A stretch of DNA of 64,000 nucleotides from Cordilura impudica (GCA_963682025.1 OY821521.1:198535526-198599525), one strand, 5' to 3'. Counted from the stretch's first letter, positions 20,548-32,588 are shown. Made by a program: numbers and translations. Notes: a model not told the origin generated them from the letters alone.

Positions 20548-20864
20548 AAAAATAAATTTAAAAAAGAAGTAATTTTTTTTTTAAATTGTCAGGTAATAAT
20601 TTAAAACATAAAACCCTAAAGAAAAAAAATAAAAACAATCTAAAAATGTAAAAATAATTTTTCTTAGTTACCATAAAATTGATTTATCTAAAAATTTTAA
20701 CTTTGGTAACCCATAAGTAGGCCCCTACAAAGCGTAGCACCCTTTCCAAACGCTCATTTCATAGGCTGAACAGTTATCTATCATATGTTTAAACTGTTCA
20801 ATTATGTTATTCGGTTCAAAAGATATGATTTTTGCAACGAAAAAACTCAAATGGCGCCACTGTG

Positions 20865-21200
20865 CGTCGTAATGTTGGTTGTGTTATAGATATTATAATT
20901 CGAAGTGTTCTGATGAGCCCATGATTTTCTACGCACCACTCGCTCATCTAGCAGATTACATCCATTTTCAGTCTATTGTCCTGTTGAAGACACAACGCTT
21001 TACCTCGAAAATTCTTTCATTAGCCGCTGACGCCTATGTTGTATAACTTGCCGCAGAGTTCTTTCCTGTCACTTACAATTTAGGTAAGTTTAAGTCAAAT
21101 ATCCACAAATAATAGTCTCTCTTTCCTCCTACACATAACATAACTTCCTGATATCAGCAGAGTGCGCTGCATTAATAGGGGATATCCCCTGAGTATTGAG
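20865..21200 (+). pseudogene. Non-LTR retrotransposon relic, 3' half
   Basis: Continues 17440-17653 after the Transib: CGTCGTAATGTTGGTTGTGT encodes RRNVG.V, then a YRYYNSKCSDELM-like stretch, and TCR.VLSCHLQF further on. The end ..SLPSxVFP.......FK of such ORFs is visible but frameshifted. A similar end occurs at 54120-54470. Confidence 0.65.
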
Positions 21201-21238
21201 GTAAAAAAAAAATTTAGAACAATGTGTAATTTTCCAAA

Positions 21239-21684
21239 TCTATATCTATAATAGAAAGTAGTTTGTGACATCATTTATAACTCAAGGACGGCTGGACCGA
21301 TTTCAATGATTTTTGATTTCTTGGATTCGTAGAATCTATAATATTAATAAGCTAGGCGATTTCTTGTGACTGATGTTGACCAAACGTATATTATTTGAAA
21401 GGTATTTATTTTTAGCCGTTTTGCAGATTTACAGATTTTTTAATTTTTCCTTTATTTTGAGAAAAGTGCATTTAAAGTTGCTACTAACACATACATAAAA
21501 TTATACAATGCTATGTGTGTGTTTATTAAATTTGTTAATGTGTTTGTAATAAAAATGAGTTTGTTTTTTGTGTTGATCTGTGAATTGGCTATAATTGATT
21601 AGCATACTTTTAGGGTCGTTATTTAATGAAAAAATAAAATTTCCTAGAATTTGTGCTCGAATTTCGAGGGTTGGAATCTGCTAG
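21239..21684 (+). mobile_element. Non-autonomous Helitron-like element (family 3, copy B)
   Basis: Starts A|TCTATATCTATAATAGAAAG at 21239 and ends GGAATCTGCTAG at 21681-21684 followed by T, as expected for Helitrons (5'-TC, 3'-CTAG, inserted between A and T). The interior GGCGATTTCTTGTGAC and TTGCTACTAACACATACATA blocks are shared with 5165-5610, 55370-55635 and 59935-60345. No coding. Confidence 0.6.
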
Positions 21685-21707
21685 TTAGTATTAAAATATC
21701 AGAAAAC

Positions 21708-22512
21708 AAGTAAGAAAATTATGGTCGGTCTAGACCGACTATACGATACCCTATACCATGGTTTAGAAACCCTATCTCTTCGGTCCAACTAATTGGATAT
21801 AGAAAATAAGCATAAACCAAATTTGAGTGCAATTTTTATTAATTTTTTTCGCTGCAGATATGAAAAAGTTCATATCAAATGCTATATTTATATGGGGACT
21901 AGGTCGAAAAATTGACCGATCCTGACCATATTTGGTAAAGTCACTTATACTTTAAAAAAATATACACAAACCAAATTTGAGAAAAATCTGTGCAATATTT
22001 TTGTTTTTTGATAGATTTAAGTGAAGATCGGGATGCAGCTCTATATGGGGCCTATGACTAAGAATTTTCGTATAGGGATTATTTTTGAACTACTGATTAA
22101 TGGATGTAATTAACACATACAAACCCAATTTGACTGAGATCTATATGATAATTTGGAACTTATGCCAATTTATGTCGATTTCATAGGGGTCATTTGTATG
22201 GGGACTAGGTCTGAACATGGACCGATTCTCACCAATTTCAATAGCGTTCATCCCATGGCCGATGAAAGCTTATATACCAATTTCATCAAAATATATACAT
22301 ATTTGCGACCTGTAGTTTGATTACAAAGTTTACATGGACACACAGACGGACGGACGGACGGATGGACGGACGGATAGACGGACATTGCTATTTCGACTCA
22401 AAAAGTGATTCTGAGTCGATCGGTATAATAAAAGATGGGTATTGGTCAAATATTTTTCGTTGTTACAAACAGCAGCACAAAGTCATTATACCCAAACCAC
22501 ATAGTGGTATAG
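21708..22512 (+). repeat. Family 1 repeat, copy 3 (near full length)
   Basis: From AACAAGTAAGAAAATTATGG to CACATAGTGGTATAGGGTAT. Subterminal ATACCCTATACCA at the left and TGGTATAGGGTAT at the right are inverted. Contains the (GACG)n tract at 22345-22380. Probably the best reference copy together with 25308-26122. Confidence 0.88.
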
Positions 22513-22529
22513 GGTATAAATATGTGAGC

Positions 22530-22759
22530 GTGTCACTTCCCACACAAAAAGTTAATTTTCAGTAGCCTATATCTTGAGCTTTAGCGATACTTCGTGTGAA
22601 AACTGGCGGTATCGGATCAGTAATTATTCTATGTCACAAATATCGAGTATCATGACAGGGAGAGCTTTGCAAATATGCGTGAGGCCATCTATTACTACTA
22701 TGAGTGGTAGTGCCGAAAAATAATATTTTAGTTAGAACAACGATGGACGGGTCAGCTAG
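22530..22759 (+). repeat. Helitron 3' remnant
   Basis: Ends in GATGGACGGGTCAGCTAG (CTAG at 22756-22759) followed by A, and upstream carries TATCGAGTATCATGACAGGG and GAGCTTTGCAAATATGCGTG, the modules found in the other Helitron-like fragments. Confidence 0.5.
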
Positions 22760-22789
22760 ATTCTATATAAATATAAAAATTTAAGGAAT

Positions 22790-25307
22790 TTTTTTTGTTA
22801 ACGTTGTAATGACTTGACCCTTGTACCGTTTTTTTACTTAGCATTTGAGAACCTATACTAGTTTAATGCTCCCAGGGGGGATCCACTTAAAATATTATTT
22901 TGTATTGATAATTTATAGCGTTTTAATGAGATCCAAGAGTTTTTCTTAAATTTTCTCCTCAAAATTAACATCTCTAATTTTGTTTGGAACAAAAATCTGT
23001 TACCATGTTAACGTGGTAATCAGCGGTGGTGGTGGTGATGTTGACGATTATGATGGTGTTGCTGTTGACCACTGCTTCATTGTTGTGATTATTATTGTTG
23101 TTAATTTTGTCTCTATATATTTTGAATTTTTACGGTTCGGTGGTATGTTTCTTTTAATGGCTTCAACTGACGACTGTTGAAGTGTTGCTTACTCGTTCGT
23201 ACTACTCACATGTGATATGGAATATTCTTTTTATTTTGTTTTTTTTTTTTTTTTAATATTTTTTGTTGTTGTTCTTTTTTTTTTAACTATGAAAAGAAAA
23301 CAACTGTGTGTAAGTCATTTATTGGATTTGAAATTAATAACAAATTGGAAAAGATGAAAAGGCGTAACATACACACAAACGTAACGTCAAATGTGTTTTA
23401 TTTTTGTATGTTCTCAAATGATGAAAATACTTATTTCAGATGAAATTTGCTTTTTTTTTCTCAAATGTTCTGCTTCTAACGTTATACTCGTACCTAAAGA
23501 TCATTAATTTCATAATGATTAGTGGTTAACTGTGAATTCTACGAAATGAAATATTGTAGGAATATGAATACTTATTCTATAGACGATCCTGGGGCTTAGG
23601 AGAATGTACAGAATGTATTTCGTTTATTTCTTAGTTTTGGTTCTACTGTTCCTTGCTTCTTCTTATTTAGTTTCTATATTCAATATTAGTTAACAAAAAA
23701 AAAAAAAAGAACCACATTTCAAGTTTGGCAGTAACAAAAAAAAAAAAAAAATGACCATAAAAAAATTATGAAAAATTGTTGACGCCATGGCGTTATTAAA
23801 TTATACTTATACGGGCTAAAACCACAAATATACCAATATCATTATTTGTTTTTATTACCCTCCACAAATGTACATATCAACCTTTCCATCTATCTAGTCA
23901 TTTATTGGCAATAGGTGGGTGTTATTGTTTTTTTTTTTATTCTTTTTGTTGTTGTTTTTTAACGAAATTATTAAACAACTTTATAATCAAAAACTTTATT
24001 GAGCCATAAACAATACTAATTTGTAACAAGATTGATTATAAATTACTTAAAATCGAAATAAATCGAACAATCGTCGGATTTATACCAGTAACATTAAAAT
24101 CAACACTCAGAGCAGAACATCATTAAATAAGTAACAGTTGTGTATTCTATAAATTTGTTGTTGCTTATGTTTGTTTATATTTGGTGTTGTTGTAGTACGT
24201 TGTATTGGGTTTGGCGCAGCGGTTTTGACTTGTTGACTACGATGTGGGTAACCGCAAAAGATTTTATTTTTCATACCCTTCACTGTAAGCGCCAGAGGGT
24301 ATATGAGTATATCAGTTTGTTAATCCGTTTGTAACTCATCGAAATATGGATTTGTAAGCCCATTAATTTTATACACAGGGTGACAATACATTGGAAACTT
24401 TTACTAAAATTATTTATTTCTTACACAACATTGGATAAATTTCAAACCCTTCGTTTATAATTTCTCCATTTTTTGAGAAACTATAAATAATCAAGGCATA
24501 GTTTCTCAACTGCTCAATATTTAGGTTCCACCAATTACAGACCACTCTTGCATCCCACAACCTCAACCTAAATATTAATCAACGGGAGAATCTGTTCACT
24601 TTGTTATTTTTTTTACATAGTGTAATGTGTAAAAAGTAACAGTTAAATTGTTTGCGTCTAAAGCAGAATTTTTTTTTTAAATTTTATTTAAAAGAATTAT
24701 TGTAACTTTACCAATTTTTAACCGATTCTGAAAAAGGCCTCATTTTTCTCGCTAATAGACGTACTTTAAAATAAAAATAAGAAAATAAATAGAACTTCAA
24801 TTAAAGTATTCGAAAATATAGACGGCACGCTTGAAAATAATTTAAAAAAAAAATTGATAATTTGAAATAATTTGGATAATATTTTCACACGTGTTTGTTA
24901 AACATATAAACATGTCGATATATTTGGAGAGCTTAACTATTCGTCTTTCTAAAACTGCCAAAAAATTGAAAATCGGTTAAAAACTGATTTAGTTAAAAAT
25001 ATTTTAGTACGTGAAGTATGGAAAAAAGTTTTTTGTCAATAATTTCACATTTTGTGGGTGTATTCCAAATTCTGAAAATTGAAAAGTAATTCAATAAACC
25101 AGGCCTACAACATATAGTGTAACTGGGGCTAATTTAAGGTTCTTTTTCTTTGCAAGATATTCAAAAATTTTAATTTTGTAGCAGAGTGTTATTCAAAAGT
25201 AGGTATTATTTCTTATTTTGAGCTTTATGACAATGAATTTTAAACTTCAAATTTTTTCATGAAAAATTAATTAAATTAAGTTTATTAAACTTTTCAGTAT
25301 GAATGGT
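22790..25307. other. Intergenic, no gene seen
   Basis: No coherent reading frame. 23020-23110 is a GTTGTTG/GATGTTG-type low-complexity stretch, 24265-24365 is a fragment of the family 2 repeat start (TACCCTTCACTGTAAGCGCC and GAGGGTATATGAG), and T/A homopolymers are common. Confidence 0.55.
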
Positions 25308-26122
25308 TTTTATACCCTATACCACTATGTGGTTTGGGTATAATGACTTTGTGCTGCTGTTTGTAACAACCAAAAATATTTGACCTACACCCATCTTTAA
25401 TTATACCGATCGAATCAGAATCACTATCTGATTCGATTTAACGATGTCCGTCCGTCCGTCCGTCCGTCCGTCCGTCTGTGTGTCCATGTAAAGCTTGTAA
25501 TCAAACTGCAGGTCGCAAATATGAATATATTTTGACGAAATTTGGTATTTGATCTTCTATCGGCCATGGGATGAACGCTATTGAAATTGGTGCGAATCGG
25601 TCCTTGTTCAGACCTAGACCCCATACAAATGACCCCTATGAAATCAACATATATTGCCATAAGATCCAAATTATCATACAAATCTTAGTCAAATTTGGTT
25701 TGTATGTATATATATTACATCCATTAATCAGTAGTCCAAAAATGTACCCCTATTGGACAACTCTTAGTCATAGGCCCCATATAGAGCTGCTTCCCGATCT
25801 TCACTTAAATCTATCAAAAAACGAAAATATTGCACTGATTCTTCTCAAATTTTGTTTGTATATATTTTTGCAAAATACAAGAGACTTTACCAAACATGGT
25901 CAGGATCGGTCCATTTTTGGGCCTAGTCCCCATATATATATAGCATCCGATATGAACTTTTTCATATCTGCAGCCGAAAAAATTAATAAAAATCCCACTC
26001 AAATTTGGTTTATGCTTCTTTTCTATATCCAGTTAGTTGGGCCTGAGAGATAGGGTCTCTAAACGCATGGTATAGGGTATCGTATAGTCGGTGTAGACCG
26101 ACTATAATTTTCTTACTTGTTT
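25308..26122 (-). repeat. Family 1 repeat, copy 4 (near full length)
   Basis: Reverse orientation of 21708-22512, from TATACCCTATACCACTATGT through (TCCG)6 near 25447-25475 to ACCGACTATAATTTTCTTAC TTGTT. The several ORFs in it are shadows. Confidence 0.88.
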
Positions 26123-26587
26123 AATTTATGATTTTTATTCATAAAATTAATGTAAAATATTAGAGCATTATTCAAAAATTTGTTAAACGTTTTATTCGTT
26201 TTTTAAATAAACGTTTCATAATGATTTTTTTTATATAATTAAATGATTTTATTATGCATTAAATTAATGTAAAGAAAAGTCAAAGTTCAAAAATTTTATA
26301 AAAAAAAAAAACATTTCTTATTTTAAGAAACTTTTTATTAAAAATATTTTTTGAATTAATCGTTTGCATTTTATAACTTATGATATTTTTTTATGGAACT
26401 ATTCATTATGAATCTTGTAGTAACTAATGAATTGTTTTCATTGAATTAATGAAAACTAGTTATAGAGTTATAGATTATACGAAAAGTTAAATAAATTTAA
26501 TTAATTTTTTAATTAAAATTTTTAATTTGAATCTTGTTCTATTTTCATTAGCTTAATGGCAAGTATCATGACAATTTTTATAAATTA

Positions 26588-27180
26588 CTAGTGCGCCATG
26601 TCGTGCTTCGCTACGACTTGCCGAGACTTATTGACATGTATGTTTTCTTAATCAATTTTGTTCACGATGTTTTTGTTGTATAATTCAAATATTTTATTTT
26701 ATTTACTTTTTTTTTGTTTATTTCAATGCTGGCTGATACACAATAATTTTTGCTTTTTCATTTGGTACAGAAATTGTCAAATTTTTCGGCGTTCCTACTC
26801 TGGAGCAAGGTAATTATAATTGCCCATGAGAAAACCATGGATTTTCCTAATTAAATTCGGCAAAACTTAACGATTGGCCTTGAATTTAAAATATTATTTG
26901 ACTATTTTTTATTTTAGCGATCTTTGATTTTGGCGACTTTTTATTATGGCGATTTATGATTTTGCCGATTTTTGATTTAGAATTTTTTTTTTTTGGCGAT
27001 TTTCGTTCTTGGCAATTTTTGAATTTGGCGATTTTGGAATTTGGCATTTCTTAATTTAGTAATTAATTTACTTGTCAAATAGTTTCAAGACTGTCGCTTT
27101 CACAGTACTTCATATTTTTGTATGGGAGGTGCCACGTCCTCTAGTCCTATTCCTCTCGATTTTTATCTGACTACTCACAT
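26588..27180 (-). repeat. Helitron-like fragment with GCGATTTTTGATTTT tract
   Basis: Begins ACTAGTGCGCCATGTCGTGC (a minus-strand CTAGT end), contains TTTTTCGGCGTTCCTACTCT, the GGCGATTTTTGATTTTG-type repeats at 26900-27045, and GGAGGTGCCACGTCCTCTAG. The same order recurs at 47935-48360. Confidence 0.5.
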
Positions 27181-27351
27181 TAATATCTGATGAACTCGTA
27201 CAAAATGTTAAGTCTTTCCCTTTTATAACAATCCAAGAGGTCATTAATAATCTGAAAATAAAAATATGTGCTCGAAGCCTTCCCGACGACCAATTGAGCC
27301 TGATCTTGGTTGTTATCGTCTTGCGAAGAAATATAAAAAAATAAAACTGTT

Positions 27352-27760
27352 AAGTTTGGCCGTGACAATATTGTGGTATGGTGGAGCCAAGGAATGGGTC
27401 CAATTTATTAAGGAAAAGATAATCTAATTGCAACTGGATACAGATATACTCTAATCTGGATGTTCCAACATGACAATAACCCAAAATACATCTCCAAAGT
27501 TGTAACCGAATGGCTACAATCAAATGCAGTTAGTGGTATGGAATGTTCAGCCTAATCACCACGTCTCAATCACAGAAAATCTAGGGATCGAAACGGATCG
27601 ATACGGACACGAAATTACACAAACAATTCTGATCTCATAGAGGCAGTTAATTCAGAGTAGCGAAAATTTCAATGGATATCACCAAACATTTAATTGCCTC
27701 GTCATTGTGCAGCAGTACTAAAAAAAATGGATAGCCAACAAAATATTGAAATCAAAAATA
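27352..27760 (+). pseudogene. Tc1-like transposase relic
   Basis: Reads KFGRDNIVVWWSQGMG (family: FGGGxIMVWGxF), then WMFQHDNNPKYISKVVTEW with the second catalytic Asp of Tc1 transposases (WxFQQDNDPKHTSK), then a degraded SQSPDLNPIENLW region and an AVIKxKG..TKY-like end. Stops and frameshifts are scattered; the N-terminal half is missing. Confidence 0.75.
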
Positions 27761-27769
27761 CAGGGAAAG

Positions 27770-28294
27770 TTTTCAATTATTGTATAGTAAAGGTTCCCAA
27801 TTTTTTGTTAACTGCATAAAATTAATACCTTTAAGTTTCCTATTTTTTTTTCTGAAGTTACGCATTTTATTTTTCTAATAAATAAAACATAAAACTCTTT
27901 GAATTAACCCCTTGCCTTATGATTTAATTTAAAAGAAACATAAGTGTGGAGAATATTTAATTTTAATTCAACTCTGTGCGGTTATTACAGTGTAAATATA
28001 TTTATAAAAATAACGGTTGTTTGTTAAGTATAATAAATTTGCTACTACTACTTTGAGGCATTTAAATCTGTGGCGGGCATAGCCCGTCAATGTCGAATTT
28101 TGCACAGAAAATATTTGCGGGCGACACTCGTCATTTCCACTTAAGAGGTTAATAAAAGAGTTTTTTATTTTATTTTATTTTTGGTATTGACCGTACAAAT
28201 CGTACAAAATATATTTTGTAAAAAGTTTCCATTGTATTGTCACTCACTGTCTCCTCCTGAGTCTTATAATAGCACGAGTCGACAAGTCTATTTT
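27770..28294. other. AT-rich DNA, no gene seen
   Basis: No open frame or known repeat. A GTGGCGGGCATAGCCCG hairpin-like stretch at 28070-28090 is the only GC-rich spot. Confidence 0.45.
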
Positions 28295-29712
28295 TCTTAA
28301 AAAAGTACTTTTTTTAAAGCAAATTTTTTTTTTATACCATTTTTTTGTCGAGGTACTTTTTATCAAAAAAATAAATTTTTCTTAAAAAATAAGTAATTTT
28401 CATAAAAAGGGGACTTTTTTAAATATGAAAATTTTCTTTAAAAATAACTTTTTGGAAAAAGTAAGTTTTTTGTTAAGGTACCTTTTTTTTCCAAATTTAT
28501 CTTTTTTTGTTCAGGAACTTTTAAAAAAAGTACATTTTCTTAAAGAAGAAAATTTTATTTTCTGTAAAAAGTACTTTTTCTTAAAAAAAATTACCTTTTC
28601 TTAAAGAGTACCTTTTCTTAAAAAGTATATTTTCTTTAAAAAGTACATTTTCTTAAAAAGTACCTTTTCTTAAAAAGTACCTTTTCTTAAAAAAGTACCT
28701 TTTATTAAGAAGTATATTTTCTTTAAAAAGCACATTTTCTTAAAAGGTACTTTTTCTTAAAAAAGTACCTTTTCTTAAAAAAAGTACATTTTACTAAAAA
28801 AGAACCTTTGATTAAAAAAGTAAATTTTCTTAAAAAAGTACTTGTTAAAAAAGCACATTTTTTAATAAGTACCTTTTCTTAAAAAAGTTTTAAAAAAAGT
28901 TCCTTTTCCGATATATGAAAATTTTCTTTCAAAAGCCATTTTCTTTCAAAAGTACCTTTTCTTAAAAAGTACCTTTTCTTAAAAAAAATACCTTTCCTTA
29001 AAAAAATAAATTTTCTTAAAAAATTAAATTTTCTTAAAAAAAAGTACTTTTGTTAAAAAATTACCTTTTCTTAAAAAGTACATTTTCTGAAATTATACCT
29101 TTGCTTAAAAAAGGACGTTTTCTTCACAAATTGCCTTTTTTAAAAGTATTTTTTCTTAAAAAAGTTCGTTTTCTTAAAAAAGTACCTTTTCTTAAAAGAG
29201 TACATTTTGTTAAAAAAGTATTTGTTCTTAAAACGTTTTTTGGAAAAAGAACTTTTTATGCAAACATAACGTTATTTAAGAAAAGTACCTTGTACATTTT
29301 TTAAAAAAGTACCTTTTATGAAAAAATATCTTTTAGTACTTTTTCTTAAAAAAGTAAATTATCTTAAAAAAGTAATTTTTTTATATAAACTTTTATAAAA
29401 GTAACTTTTCCTTAAAAATAGCCTTTTCAATAAAAAACTATATTTCTAAAACAGAAACTTTTTATTAAAGAAGTACGTTTTCAAAAAAAAAGTGTATTTT
29501 CTTCAAAAAGTATCATTTCTTAAAAAGTACCTTTTCTTAAAAAAGTAGCGTTTAAAAAAAACCTATTTGAAAGAGTCTTTCTCTTAAAAAATGGCTTTTC
29601 TTAAAAAATAAACTTTTCTTAAAAAAGTGCCTTCCTAAAAAAGTACCTTTTCTTAAAAAAGTAAATTTTCTTAAGATGTTTATTTTCTTAAAAAAGTTCC
29701 ATTTTTAAATAA
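28295..29712. repeat. Minisatellite, CTTTTCTTAAAAAAGTAC unit, first block
   Basis: Roughly 65-75 degenerate copies of a ~19-bp unit CTTTTCTTAAAAAAGTAC; the AAAAAAGTAC/GTACTTTTTT halves give each unit partial dyad symmetry. The array continues at 34869-35755 after an insertion. ORFs inside (Lys/Phe-rich) are not genes. Confidence 0.9.
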
Positions 29713-29718
29713 GTATTT

Positions 29719-30245
29719 TTATACCCTCCACTCCAGTGTGCAGAGGGTATATATAAGTTTGTCATTCCGTTTGTAATAATTAGAAAAAAAATTCTGGACC
29801 CCATAAAATATATATATTTGTGATCCTTATAACAAGCGAAGTTGATATAGCGATGTCCGTCTGTCCGTCTGTCCGTCTGTCCGGCTGTCCGTCTGTCCGT
29901 CTGTCCGTCTGTGGAAATCACGATGACGGCTTCAATCGGATAGCTAGGGTGCTCCTTGGTATAAAAAATGATTCACTAACATCCTGAGAAGTTTGCTATT
30001 TAAAATCGTCCAAATCGGTTAATCTGGTCCCGAGAATTGAGCGAAGAATTAAAAAGTCATGAGAAAATATGATTTGAATATATGTTCTTGTGATAACGCC
30101 CTCAATAGGGCAGATAGGACGCTTGTTTTTAGTGATAATGATTCACTAACACCTTGAGAAGGTTCCTGTTTTTAAATCATGACAATAGGTTTCATAGGTT
30201 CCGAGAAATCACTGAAAAGGTAAAAAAAAATATGACGTTTTCCTA
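29719..30245 (+). repeat. Family 2 repeat, 5' portion (inserted in the minisatellite)
   Basis: Starts TTTTTATACCCTCCACTCCA with GTGCAGAGGGTATATA, then GTCATTCCGTTTGTAA, the (GTCTGTCC)n tract at 29852-29912 and GGAAATCACGATGACGGCTT. Its 3' end lies at 34640-34868, giving an interrupted element. Full copy for comparison: 61690-62145. Confidence 0.75.
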
Positions 30246-30760
30246 TATTGTTTTCCTAAATTTTGCATTTTGTCATAGCTGTGTTTTTGTGGTCGTTGTG
30301 TTAATAATATAAAAATTCATCAATATCAATATTTTTTGGTGTAATATTTAAGTTAATTAATTAATAAAAGAAACTATATAAAATCAATATCAATATTCTG
30401 CGATTTTTATAACATCACAAAATGTTACAAATTGATACATACTACTGTTGCCAATATCAAAATACTATAAATAATATTCATATATTCTGTAAATGTATAT
30501 TCATAATAAGCGCATATTAAAATAAATCGGTATTTTATTTTATTTTTACAAAATTCTGAAATTTTTAGAGTTGAAAAAATAGTATGGTTTTAAGAGTTGT
30601 ATTTTTAGTACATGTATAAACCCTGCATACTTGCTTTCAAAAGTAGTAGATAGGTAAGCCATAAAATATTTATTTACCCTGTAAAAAAAATTGTTTAGAA
30701 AAATACTATTTTTTGTCAGATGTTAATTACAATAAATTTTTAAACTTTGTTATTTAATGT
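30246..30760. other. AT-rich interior, no gene seen
   Basis: Noncoding A/T-rich filler inside the split family 2 repeat. Confidence 0.45.
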
Positions 30761-30898
30761 CGGGACGGAGGCAAACGCCATTCCCAAAATTTTGTTTCAA
30801 CAGTTATCCACATTAAGAATAACCGCGGAGCTCAGCTCAATCAATGTGCAATGATCGAGCCTTGCCCTGGGAAACATGCGTTTATGCTTCTCTTAACA
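30761..30898 (-). pseudogene. U1 snRNA pseudogene, copy 1
   Basis: The plus strand reads CGGGACGGAGGCAAACGCCA TTCCC, the reverse complement of the conserved U1 3' stem-loop, then GTTATCCACATTAAGAATAA, CCGCGGAGCTCAGCTCAATC and GTGCAATGATCGAGCCTTG, matching U1 stem-loop III/II in order. The Sm-site region is altered, and the 5' half is diverged and lacks a recognisable 5' splice-site-pairing end. U1 is the spliceosomal RNA that recognises 5' splice sites; this copy would not work. Confidence 0.85.
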
Positions 30899-30901
30899 CA
30901 A

Positions 30902-31040
30902 ACACCATTCCCAACTACCAAAAATTTTTGACACGAGCTATTCACATTATGCATAGTCGCGGAGCTCAACTCAATCATAGTGCAATGATGAAGCTTCGCC
31001 CTGGGAAACATATATTCATGCTTTTCTTAGCACAAACCGA
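30902..31040 (-). pseudogene. U1 snRNA pseudogene, copy 2 (tandem)
   Basis: Same order as copy 1, about 133 bp downstream: CACCATTCCC, ACTACCAAAAATT (reverse complement of the U1 Sm site AATTTTTGGTAG), CACGAGCTATTCACATTA, TCGCGGAGCTCAACTCAATC and GTGCAATGATGAAGC. It keeps the Sm site better than copy 1 but lacks the outer 3' stem. The degraded 5' portions of the two copies are alike (CCCTGGGAAACAT, ATGCTT.TCTTA.CACAAAC), so they arose by tandem duplication of an already damaged copy. Confidence 0.85.
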
Positions 31041-32085
31041 ACTTCTTATGGCACATTGAAAATAAACTAATTGAGAAGTGCAATTCATCAGTACGCTGTA
31101 TTATAATACTATTTTCTTATTTTACTAGTAGCTAGTAAACAAAGTGATCGTATCACTGTGAACGAAATAGAATTGAAATTGTATGCAGATTTGTTTTACT
31201 TAAAAAACCTGTTTCTACAGATAGTGAATAAAATCCCAGTAAACATTTTATGCAATAAGTGATCATGGTGAGTCTTTTTTGACGCATCTGTGCTATTAAA
31301 ACAGTCATAGATGCGCTCTTTTGCTGATCACAAAATATACTTTTGTCGGGGGAAAATATTACCTTACCCGCGAATCTTCTCGAGAGACCATTTTATCCGC
31401 TTTTCTAATCAGTTTCGACTCATTTTTGAGTCTTATTTAATGTAGTTTTTCTATAAATCACTTTCTAAGAGAAAGCAAAAATCATTATCTAGTCTTTTTC
31501 TAATAGCGCATGTGATTAAGCAGTTTTTAATCATCAAAAGTGCTCGAAGAAGACACAGTAAGATAATTTTTGTTAAAACAATCTTCGAAATGATGACTGG
31601 GATATCGTATATTTTTGTTAACACACAAACATATGCATAGCAGCACGAGTAAACCGAACTCAAATTGGCTTCTTATATGTATACAGCCGAACAAAAATGA
31701 AAATACTCACCAAAGAGTAAAGTAAGCAACAATTTCATTCAGTCTTATGGAAGCTTTTGAACAAAGCAAGTCTATGTCGCGTTGTCTTGTGAATTTTTAC
31801 ATTTTTTTTTAACAGGTACTAGTGATGCCAGGAGATTTTTTCAGAAATCTCTACGCTTATGAAAAAAATTCCCTTTTTTCCCTACACTACTTTTTTTTTA
31901 AATTTATTTTTAATTTGTACATTTTCAATTTCAATTATGTAAATATAAAAAATAAGATAAAAATATCATGAGAATTACATAAGAATAATATAAAAAACAT
32001 ACAGATATTATAAAAAAAATATTTTTGCAATTCTGTTTAATTCATCTTTTTGATATGGTTAGATGTGCATTTAAAATTTACACAA
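31041..32085. other. AT-rich DNA, no gene seen
   Basis: No coherent frame. A local hairpin (GACGCATCTGTG...CATAGATGCG) at 31280-31318 stands out. Confidence 0.45.
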
Positions 32086-32089
32086 TTAA

Positions 32090-32588
32090 AGGTGTGTTTA
32101 CACTATGTGTATTTTCCATATGTAAATTCAGTTTTACGATCCATACGTAATTCGGCGTATGTGTCAAAATTGGCGTTTTATATACAATTCATCATTTTGC
32201 GATCAAACGTACATATGTATTTCCGTATGACATAACCTCTAAATGTAAACAACAGCTGATTTAATTTGTGAATTTACAAAAAGTTATTGTTAAAAATAAA
32301 GTAATATATTTTTTATATTTTTTAATTGTTAATTAATATTAAACAATTTATTTTTCTTTCAATATTTATCTTTATAATTTACTCTGTTTTTCTTTCGCCA
32401 CAAGCAGTATTGTATTTTAATATGGTTGTCATGCCAAAATAGAACCTGCTCTAATTGAAAAATTTACATATGTTTTGCCAAATGTGTTGTACATAAACAG
32501 TTTTTGAAAGGGTTCACACTATGTGTACAAATTGCACGTGCTAAAACAATAAGAAAAACACAAGCAAAACACATAGTGTGAACGCAGC
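32090..32588. mobile_element. TTAA-flanked MITE with ACACTATGTGT inverted ends
   Basis: Ends AGGTGTGTTTACACTATGTG (left) and, reverse complement, GCTGCGTTCACACTATGTGT (right), flanked by TTAA at 32086-32089 and 32589-32592. About 500 bp, no coding. TTAA target choice is typical of piggyBac-type movement; no transposase is present to confirm. Confidence 0.65.

Larger units (their letters stand above)
17654..20864 (+). mobile_element. Transib transposon with RSS-like ends
   Basis: 3211 bp bounded by CACAGTGGCGCC at the left and its exact reverse complement GGCGCCACTGTG at the right, with a 5-bp CGTCG duplication (17649-17653 and 20865-20869). Transib elements are known for 5-bp GC-rich duplications and CACWRTG-type ends, and the encoded protein is clearly Transib. 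The host sequence rejoins in frame as a non-LTR ORF, confirming the boundaries. A second, deleted copy lies at 38273-45925 in the opposite orientation. Confidence 0.95.

Noticed and set aside
22317..22565. Arg/Asp/Gly repeat ORF (RRTDGRMDGR type)
   Set aside because: A translation of the tetranucleotide tract of the family 1 repeat; changes between copies.
22980..23180. 66-codon ORF with GGGGDVDDYDG
   Set aside because: Low-complexity GGT/GAT run; no homology, no splice or promoter context.
29050..29304. 84-codon Lys/Phe-rich ORF
   Set aside because: Translation of the CTTTTCTTAAAAAAGTAC minisatellite.
28295..29712. CRISPR-like array
   Set aside because: Units are contiguous and degenerate with no unique spacers, and the DNA is eukaryotic.
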